Part shown: piece by piece, positions 35,015 to 41,900 of the stretch | How the letters are laid out: every line of letters starts with the position of its first letter | How positions within the stretch are numbered: the stretch's first letter is position 1 | NCBI RefSeq assembly: GCF_030316855.1 | Contig: NZ_JASZYR010000009.1 | Location: 62,001-126,000 of the forward strand | Direction: 5' to 3' | DNA length: 64,000 nt | DNA from: Variovorax sp. J22P240 | GTDB taxonomy: Bacteria; Pseudomonadota; Gammaproteobacteria; Burkholderiales; Burkholderiaceae_C | The notes under the pieces: model-generated | Told to the model about the DNA's origin: nothing | Database searches by the model: none | Seen by the model: the letters and a program-made list of their open reading frames with translations, nothing else | Program-made: the position numbers and the translations under genes

Positions 35015-35434
35015 TCAAAGCGGAAGTTGCTCGCCGCGCGCGGCGGCGCGAGCCTGGGCTTGCAGCGCGGCCGGATCGACAGAGCCAACGGATACCGAAG
35101 CGACGCCTTGGCCGTAGCCTTCCGCATAGGGGTTCGCGCTCCGCGCAGTCGCTGTTGCCTGGGCACGCACCGCGGAACGCTCGGTCGAAGCGACCAGCCG
35201 GGGCACGACACGCGAGGAGGCGCCTTCGGCGTATGCGTTCTCGGTGCGAGCGGCAATCACCGCCTCGACGCGGACTTCGACGCGACTGTTGGCCGACACG
35301 GGCGCTTGCACGCCTTGGTAGGTTTCGGCTTGGGCTCCGACAGCTGCCCCGAGAAGGGAGAGAAATGCGGCAGAGATGAACTTGGACGTCTGCAACTGGG
35401 CCTTGGCGGTAGCTATAAGGTTTGAGGTCGTCAT
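35015..35434 (-). CDS. secreted NPYAEG-repeat protein, paralogue 2
   Basis: A 139-residue exported protein (signal to about residue 35, cleavage near GAQAETYQGVQ). The mature part has repeats with RVEVRVEAVIAARTENAYAEG and RSAVRAQATATARSANPYAEG, spaced about 36 residues. AAAGGAAAC precedes the ATG. The promoter overlaps an OhrR-type box at 35502. The pattern recurs in the genes at 35528 and 17085. Function unknown; a surface or periplasmic stress protein is the simplest guess. Confidence 0.7.
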   Translation of the reverse strand: MTTSNLIATAKAQLQTSKFISAAFLSLLGAAVGAQAETYQGVQAPVSANSRVEVRVEAVIAARTENAYAEGASSRVVPRLVASTERSAVRAQATATARSANPYAEGYGQGVASVSVGSVDPAALQAQARAAARGEQLPL

Positions 35435-35480
35435 GTCGGTTTCCTTTGGGACTGTTTCGATGGGATGGGTGGGATGTGGT

Positions 35481-35513
35481 GTATAACACGGATGCGATGC
35501 GATCGCATACGAT
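35481..35513 (-). promoter_or_regulatory. promoter with OhrR-type box for paralogue 2
   Basis: ATCGCATACGAT at 35502-35513 is the box of the ohrR promoter read on the plus strand; the neighbouring bases extend it with GATGCGAT. A possible -10 TTATAC lies at 35486-35481 on the minus strand, placing the box over the -35 region. Confidence 0.6.
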
Positions 35514-35527
35514 ATAAATGGCGAGAT

Positions 35528-35926
35528 TTAGAGCGGCAGTTGCTGACCGCGTGCGGCGGCACGAGCCTGTTTGCGCGGCTCGGTGCGATCGACAGAGCCA
35601 ACCGAAACCGGAGCGACGCCTTGGCCGTAACTCTCCGCATAGGGGTTTGCGCTCCGTACGCTCACCACTGCCTCGCCGCGCACCGTGGAGCGGTCGGTCG
35701 ACGAGGTGACCACCTGAAGCGCGACGTGCGAGGCGGCGCCTTCGGCATACGGGTTCGCGATCCGTGCACTGATCACAGCCTCGGCGCGAATGTCCTCGCG
35801 CTTGTTGATCGACACCGGCGCGTGCACGCCTTGATAGGTTTCAGCCCGCGCGCCGGCACCGACAAGAACGCCGAAGGCGGCGAGAAGAGAGATGGTGGCG
35901 GTGGCGACGTAGTTGGTGGTCTTCAT
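35528..35926 (-). CDS. secreted NPYAEG-repeat protein, paralogue 3
   Basis: A 132-residue exported protein, tandem neighbour of paralogue 2 and very similar to it (ETYQGVHAPVS, RIANPYAEGAAS, RSANPYAESYGQGV, end ARAAARGQQLPL). Signal peptide cleavage is probably after GARA. AAAGGAAAC precedes the start. Its promoter has two OhrR-type boxes. The tandem pair looks like a recent duplication with its control region. Confidence 0.7.
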   Translation of the reverse strand: MKTTNYVATATISLLAAFGVLVGAGARAETYQGVHAPVSINKREDIRAEAVISARIANPYAEGAASHVALQVVTSSTDRSTVRGEAVVSVRSANPYAESYGQGVAPVSVGSVDRTEPRKQARAAARGQQLPL

Positions 35927-35972
35927 TTCAGTTTCCTTTGATGGTTCACGAGATGGTTGGCTAGGAGAGTTA

Positions 35973-35999
35973 ATCGTATGCGATGTAAGCGTATGCGAT
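35973..35999 (-). promoter_or_regulatory. double OhrR-type box for paralogue 3
   Basis: ATCGTATGCGAT at 35973-35984 and AGCGTATGCGAT (one mismatch) at 35988-35999, 15 bp apart centre to centre, upstream of the gene at 35926. Confidence 0.65.
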
Positions 36000-36273
36000 G
36001 GACAGAATCATAGCCACGTCAGAATCCATGTCAAGGGACCAAATGCAGGGAAGTTGTAACGGAACACAAATCGATTCAAGCGGATCGGGAGCCTGCTACA
36101 TCGCACCTGGAAATCAGGCACTGGAACACTTCCGTCGGCGGCGCATGAATGTGCTGGGCTTGACGGCCGAGCGCCGTTCAACCTCGACAACCGCGCGGTC
36201 TGCGGCAGATTTCGGCTGGTAAGGCAGCCTTGTTGACGTTGTTGACGTTGTTGGCGCGGTGCCGAGCTCCTCC

Positions 36274-36496
36274 CTAAACCAAGGTTTAGTCCTCCCAACC
36301 AACGGTGCAAGCTCTCGGCCCGTCGGTTGAGGAGTGTCTGCGTTTCGGGCGCGAAAATCGTGCGCATCGACACCCGAGGATCGAACCCATGTCCCTTGGG
36401 GCAATACAAACCAACCGCGGAGCCTGTCATCGTCACTCCCGGGCTGTGAGATTTGCACTCACAGCCAACCAACCATCGGTTGCCAAGGAGTTCGCC
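36274..36496 (+). promoter_or_regulatory. TodT/StyR-like box and structured leader, copy 1
   Basis: The perfect dyad CTAAACC-AA-GGTTTAG at 36274-36289 resembles the boxes bound by TodT/StyR regulators (ATAAAC-N4-GTTTAT type). It is followed by a leader of about 207 nt similar along its length to 44496-44709, with shared blocks GCTCTCGGCCCGT, CAATACAAACCAACCGC and GGAGTTCGCC before the ATG. A hairpin GCTGTGAG/CTCACAGC (36443-36465) has loop ATTTGCA. Confidence 0.65.
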
Positions 36497-36817
36497 ATGC
36501 AACAGACACAAGCTTTCAGTAATCGTCCTTTTCGAGGAGATGTGATGGCAGCCCCCGAAGGGCGAGGGCTAGGCATGAACGATTACGCCACCCATAATTT
36601 GACTGCGCCCCGACCCTCACATCAGCTCTACTTCGCATCGTTGCTTGACCCAGATCTGGCGCTCTCGTTTCCGTGCAACCGCTGCGGAGAGGTTCAACTC
36701 GACGAGCTCAGTGAGCGTGCTCGGAACAACTACTTCCTTGCGCGTACCGCGGAAAAGCTGGGCCGGGACTTTGGTCCGCCGATGGTCATCGCGCTGGACA
36801 ACGGCTCGATTCACTGA
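36497..36817 (+). CDS. uncharacterised 106-residue protein under TodT-like control
   Basis: The ATG follows AAGGAG. The product is polar and soluble, containing a CNRCG Cys pair (FPCNRCGEVQLDEL) that could hold a metal or form a disulfide, and the segment NNYFLARTAEKLGRDF. No family was recognised. It is the first gene after the duplicated leader; the ohr copy at 36969 follows after 151 bases and may be in the same unit. Confidence 0.6.
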   Translation: MQQTQAFSNRPFRGDVMAAPEGRGLGMNDYATHNLTAPRPSHQLYFASLLDPDLALSFPCNRCGEVQLDELSERARNNYFLARTAEKLGRDFGPPMVIALDNGSIH

Positions 36818-36968
36818 TTACAGCTTTCTAAGACCGTCCGTCTAGCTCGCTAGCTCTCTCCAGATCCGGCGCGCGATCCATGCCCTATCGCTCCGCCAAT
36901 AGCGCACGGCGCACAGACGTGTCCGCGCGCTCCGATAACAGGGCGAACAAACCGATGAGGACTCCGCA

Positions 36969-37436
36969 ATGACCACCAAGATCCAAACCGTTCTGCTCAC
37001 GGGCAAGACTCATACGACGGCCAGCCACCGTGAAGGCGCCGCTCGCGGCGATGAACTCGTCGACATCAAGCTCTCGATCCCCGGCAAAGCCGGCGACGGA
37101 ATCGAGTTCACGGCGATCAAGATGCATCCGACCGCGGAACAGCTGTTCGCCGGCGCCTGGTCGGCCTGCTACACCGGCGCGCTTGGTCTCGTAGCCAAGG
37201 CGAAGAAGGTGACGCTCCCCTCCGACATGTCCGTCGACATCGAAGTGGATCTCGGCATGACCGGCGCGGCGTACTTTATCCAGGCCCGGATAGACGTCCG
37301 CATGCCAGGCGTTGCCCTCGACCTGGCGAATGCCATCGCGCACGCAGCGCACGACATTTGCCCGTACTCGAAGGCCGTGCACGGCAACATCGAGGTCGCC
37401 ACCAATGCTGTTGCCACGGATGCCGTGGCGGCGTAA
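36969..37436 (+). CDS. organic hydroperoxide resistance protein (Ohr), second GAWSACY-type copy
   Basis: A 155-residue Ohr with Cys67 (GAWSACYTGA) and Cys131 (HDICPYSK). It shares most of its sequence with the ohr at 34486, including LVAKAKKVTLP and AYFIQAR, but has a few extra C-terminal residues. It lies between the TodT-like box unit and the FixJ-type regulator, so it could be controlled by the two-component system rather than OhrR (inference; no OhrR-type box was seen upstream). Confidence 0.9.
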   Translation: MTTKIQTVLLTGKTHTTASHREGAARGDELVDIKLSIPGKAGDGIEFTAIKMHPTAEQLFAGAWSACYTGALGLVAKAKKVTLPSDMSVDIEVDLGMTGAAYFIQARIDVRMPGVALDLANAIAHAAHDICPYSKAVHGNIEVATNAVATDAVAA

Positions 37437-37646
37437 TGAGCGCTGCGGCTGTTCGCTTTCTCCTTGTCGAACCGGCCGTCGGCTCCGCTTTGTTCGTACC
37501 GCTCTGACGAGCTACACCAGGCAGATGACCAACACGACGCTATGGTCATTGCCCTGGCAGCGCCGACGGGCGGGAGCATAGTGACCGGATGGCCGCATTG
37601 GCATGTGGAGTGGTTTCCTGTGCATATTCATTCGCAAGAGAATGCC

Positions 37647-38282
37647 GTGCCGAACTCAGATGCTTGTGTTGTGGTCATCGACGACGACACGGAATTTCGA
37701 GAATCGCTCGAAAGGCTATTGCGATCGGCCGGGCTGCGTGCCCAAGCGTTTGCGTCGATAGCGGAATTCGCGAAAGCGGAATCACCCGACAGCCCTACCT
37801 GCCTGGTCCTCGACGTGAGGATGCCGGGGAGGAGCGGGCTGGAATTTCAGCGCGATCTTGCCGCCGCGGGGGTGGAGCTACCAATCGTCTTCATCACCGG
37901 ACACGGTGACATCCCGATGACCGTGCAGGCGATGAAGGCGGGTGCGATCGAGTTTCTGACCAAGCCGTTCCGGGACCAAGATCTCTTAGACGCCGTGAAC
38001 GTAGGGCTCGCTCGAGACCGTGCACGTCGCGCGGCCGAAGGATCCCTGACCGCGCTGAGGGCTCAATTCCAGGAACTCACGCCCCGTGAGCGCGCGATTC
38101 TTCTCCAGGTCGTTCAGGGGCGCCTGAACAAGCAAATTGCCGGCGACCTTGGCGTTACCGAGACCACGGTAAAAGTTCATCGGAGCAACATGATGCGCAA
38201 GGTCGGGGCTGCATCGCTCCCCGAACTCTGCCGGATGGCCGACAGACTCAACCTGCTGCGGACGAAGTCCGACCATTCGTAG
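37647..38282 (+). CDS. FixJ/TodT/StyR-type response regulator
   Basis: A 211-residue regulator if started at GTG 37647 (AAGAG upstream); longer starts add sequence with no match. The receiver has Asp12-13 acid pair, Asp56 (VLDVRMPG) as phospho-acceptor, Thr in FITGHGD and Lys in EFLTKPF. The LuxR-type HTH is LTPRERAILLQVVQGRLNKQ with VTETTVKVHRSNMMRK. This subfamily includes TodT, StyR and NodW. The boxes at 36274, 38338 and 44480 are suitable targets. The partner kinase is probably the giant kinase at 38967. Confidence 0.9.
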   Translation: MPNSDACVVVIDDDTEFRESLERLLRSAGLRAQAFASIAEFAKAESPDSPTCLVLDVRMPGRSGLEFQRDLAAAGVELPIVFITGHGDIPMTVQAMKAGAIEFLTKPFRDQDLLDAVNVGLARDRARRAAEGSLTALRAQFQELTPRERAILLQVVQGRLNKQIAGDLGVTETTVKVHRSNMMRKVGAASLPELCRMADRLNLLRTKSDHS

Positions 38283-38337
38283 CTTGACCGCATGGTCGTG
38301 TTGACGCCGCGCCGAGGGCCGTCGACTGACCCCATGC

Positions 38338-38353
38338 CTAAACCAAGGCTTAG
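38338..38353. promoter_or_regulatory. TodT/StyR-like box, third copy
   Basis: CTAAACC-AA-GGCTTAG, one mismatch from a perfect dyad, 102 bases before the TTG of the receiver gene at 38455. It suggests that the signalling genes are controlled by their own regulator. Confidence 0.6.
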
Positions 38354-38454
38354 AGATCAAAGGCCGCTGCGGCGGTATCCTCTCCAGCACAGCGTTGCTC
38401 GGCCGCGCTGTCGTACAGGTTGTCGCGGCTGCGAGCGACTCAACGGAGGCTGCC

Positions 38455-38835
38455 TTGCTTAAGCCATCCCTGATCTCCATCGTCGATGACGACGAGCCCT
38501 TTCGCGACTCGATGCGAAGGTTGCTTAGATCGCTGGGCTACTCCGTCGCTGTGTTCCCGTCCGCTGGGGAATTCCTCGCATCGACCAAACTTGCGGCCAC
38601 TGCTTGCCTGGTCGCGGATGTTCACATGCCCACAGTAACGGGGATTGACCTCTACAAGCAGTTGATCGAGAACGGGCACGCGATTCCAACGATTCTCATC
38701 ACTGCCTATCCGGATGAAGGCGTTCAGGCGCGCATGCTGGACTTAGGAGTGCGCTGTTACCTTAGCAAACCGCTGGAGGAAGCCCACCTGATCAAGTGCC
38801 TTCGTTCCGTTTTCGAGCGCGGCAAGCAGCCTTGA
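38455..38835 (+). CDS. stand-alone receiver-domain protein (CheY-like, FixJ receiver type)
   Basis: A 126-residue single receiver: acid pair in IVDDDEP, phospho-acceptor Asp55 in VADVHMPT, Thr in LITAYPDE and Lys in YLSKPL. There is no output domain, so it likely acts as phosphate sink, shuttle or protein partner for the kinase that follows 131 bases on. The start is TTG at 38455 with a GGAGG site 6 bases upstream; the frame is open to 38395 without such a site. Confidence 0.85.
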   Translation: MLKPSLISIVDDDEPFRDSMRRLLRSLGYSVAVFPSAGEFLASTKLAATACLVADVHMPTVTGIDLYKQLIENGHAIPTILITAYPDEGVQARMLDLGVRCYLSKPLEEAHLIKCLRSVFERGKQP

Positions 38836-38966
38836 GAGGCGTCAAAGCCGTCCATTTTTCGTTATCGGCGAGGCACACTAAGAACTACAACTTGGACGTC
38901 GAGCAAGACGACCTCCCCAGAATCGGCGGGGCCCAGGAGCGTTGACTTGACGAAGGAGCCAATCAG

Positions 38967-41900
38967 ATGAACGTATCCGCATTGCTCGGGGCTGATTGGG
39001 AAAACGCCTCTGTCGACATGTTGTGGGCAGACGCTGAACGCGTCTTTTGCAGATTGTGGGGCGACGATGCCGAGCACCACAGGCACGCTTTCATCCCCGT
39101 CTCTTCCGGCGCCGATCACCCCACGATTCAGAGTGTCAATCGGCTTGCGCACGAATATGAATTCAAGGACTATCTTGACGCGGCCTGGGCATTGCGACCG
39201 TTGGAGTTGGTTCGCGAGCGCGGACGAACGATGCTTGTTGTGGAGTACACAGGCGGGGAGCCACTGGATCGCCTTATCGGCCACCCCATGGAGATTGGAC
39301 AGTTTCTCCGCCTCGCCATCGCCCTGTCTGCGGCGCTGGGTCGGCTCCACGGACGTGGGCTCATCCATAAGGACCTCAATCCTGCCAACTTTCTCGTAGA
39401 TTCCGTCACAGGGCAAGTGTGGCTCACTGGCTTTGGCATCGCCTCACACCAGAGGCGTGACCACCAGGTAGCAGATCCCCCCGCGATCATCGCCGGCACG
39501 CTGGCCTACATGGCACCGGAGCAGACGGGACGGATGAACCGCGCCATCGATGCGCGCAGCGACCTTTATGCGTTGGGCGTGATCTTGTACCAGATGGTCA
39601 CCGGCGTGCTGCCGTTTGCCGCAGCGAATCCCATGGAAATGATGCATTGCCATATCGCACGCCAGGCCGTGACTCCTGCCGAGCGGAGTCCAGGCGTGCC
39701 CGCAGCGATTTCGGCAGTCATCATGAAGTTGCTCGCCAAGACGCCGGAGAATCGTTATCAAACCGCGGCCGGTGTTGGCGCCGACCTGCGGCGCTGCCTC
39801 GCGCCACATCATCTGGCCGGCGGCATCGAGACCTTTGCTCTGGCGGCGCACGACATCCCCGATGTCCTCCAAATTCCCGAAGAGTTGTACGGTCGGGAGG
39901 AGAGCATCAAGGCGCTGCTCGTGGCATTCGATCGCGTCGCTGTCGAAGGCGGTTGCGAGCTGATGCTTGTCTCCGGCTACTCTGGAATCGGCAAATCGTC
40001 GGTGGTCAACGAGCTGCAGAAGGAACTGAGCCATTCAAAGAGGATCTTCGCTGCGGGAAAGTGCGATCAATTCAAGCGCAACATTCCGTACGCAACGCTC
40101 GCCCAAGCGTTGCAGGGCCTCGTGCAGATGATCCTTCGCAGCAGCGAAGCAGAACTCGCTCGCTGGAGCGACTCCATCAGGCGAGCCCTCGAGCCGAACG
40201 GCCAGATCATCGCGGCCCTCATTCCCGAACTGGAACTCGTCATAGGCAAGCAGGCCCAGGTCCCAGACCTGCCATCGCAAGACTCTCGTAACCGGTTCCA
40301 GATGGTGTTCGGCGCCTTCCTGCAGGTGTTTGCGCAGCCGGAGCATCCGCTGGTTCTATTTCTAGACGACCTGCAATGGGTCGACGGCGCGACACTTGCT
40401 CTGGTCGAGAACATGGTCGGTCAGCGCGAGACTCGCCACCTGCTGCTGGTCGGCGCCTATCGTGACAACGAAGTCGGACCCTCGCATCCGCTCGCCCTGG
40501 CTCTGGACGCCCTGCGCCGGACTGGCACTCGTGTGAACGACATCGTGCTTCCGGCTCTCGGGGTCGATGATCTGGTCCGGCTTGTCGCGAGCGCCCTCCA
40601 TTGCGATGAGCAGCGCGTGCGTCCGCTGGCGCGCCTAGTGGCTGAAAAGACCGGCGGCAATCCCTTCTTCGCGATCCAGTTCCTGACCGAGCTCGCCGCC
40701 GAGGGGCTTCTGTCATTCGATGCGGGTGCTGCGACCTGGACCTGGGACGTCGCGCGCATTGGTGCAGAGGGTTACACGGACAATATCGTGCAATTGATGC
40801 TTGGGAAGCTGAAGCGACTGCCGGCTCCGGGACAGGAGGCCTTGAAGGAGTTCGCCTGTCTTGGCAACATGGCGGACTTGGCGACGCTCGCAATCGTGCG
40901 GGACAGGCCGGACGAACAGATCCACCCGGCGTTTCGGGACGCCACGAAAGCGGGACTTGTCATTCGCCTCGACTCTGCCTACCGGTTTGCGCACGACCGG
41001 GTGCAGGAGGCGGCGTACGAACTGATCCAGCCCGCATTGCGAGCCGAAGTTCATCTTCGCATCGGACGCAGGTTGCGTGCGGCGAGCGAAATGGAGCCCA
41101 CGGCCGAGCGTCTTTTCGCAGTGGTCAACCAACTCAATCACGGCGTCGATCTGATCACCGACGTTGAGGAAAAAATGGCCTTGCTCCGGCTGAATGTGCT
41201 CGCCGGCATCCAAGCAAAGGCCGGGATTGCTTATGGCGCGGCGCGCGACTATCTGGCGCAAGCAGCGGCGCTTGTTGCGGCAGATGCCTGGACGCGGTAC
41301 TACGACACGACGCTCGATCTGTATCTGGGCCTGGCCGAGTGCGAATACCTGGTAGGCAAATTTGATGCGGCCGATCTGCTGTTCGAGCTGATGCTGAGCA
41401 ACGCGTGCTCCAACCTCGACCGCGCTCGGATCTACAGCTTGCGCATGAAGGCCTATCAGGTCGGCAACAGTTACAACGAGAGCTTCGTCCTTGCGCTCGA
41501 AGCACTGCAACTGTTCGGTGTCACCTTTCCCGAATCGGACGATGAGATTCAGACAACTGCAGATGCCGAGTTTCGAGCCGTAGCGGTCAACCTCGGTGAG
41601 CGCCGTATTGCTGATCTGCTCGATGCGCCAGTAGCGGATGCTCCGGAGGTGCGAGCCATCATCGATCTGCTCGTCGAGGCGGTGCCCAGCGCATACAACG
41701 GCAGGCCGGAGCTATTTCCGCTGGTCGTCATGAAGGCGGTAAACTTCTCGCTCCGATACGGCAACACTGACCAGTCCAGCTATGCCTACGCGGTGCATGC
41801 GCTGATGCTCGTTGGGGTGCACGGCGACATGGTGCAGGCGTTCGAGTTCTCCGAAATGGCGCTGCGGCTCAACGAGAAATTCTCGAACGCGCGCCTGCGC

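Noticed and set aside
36233..36260. Short tandem GTTGACGTT repeat before the TodT-like box
   Set aside because: Only about three units of 9 bases; too short to call a functional element and not present in the second leader copy.
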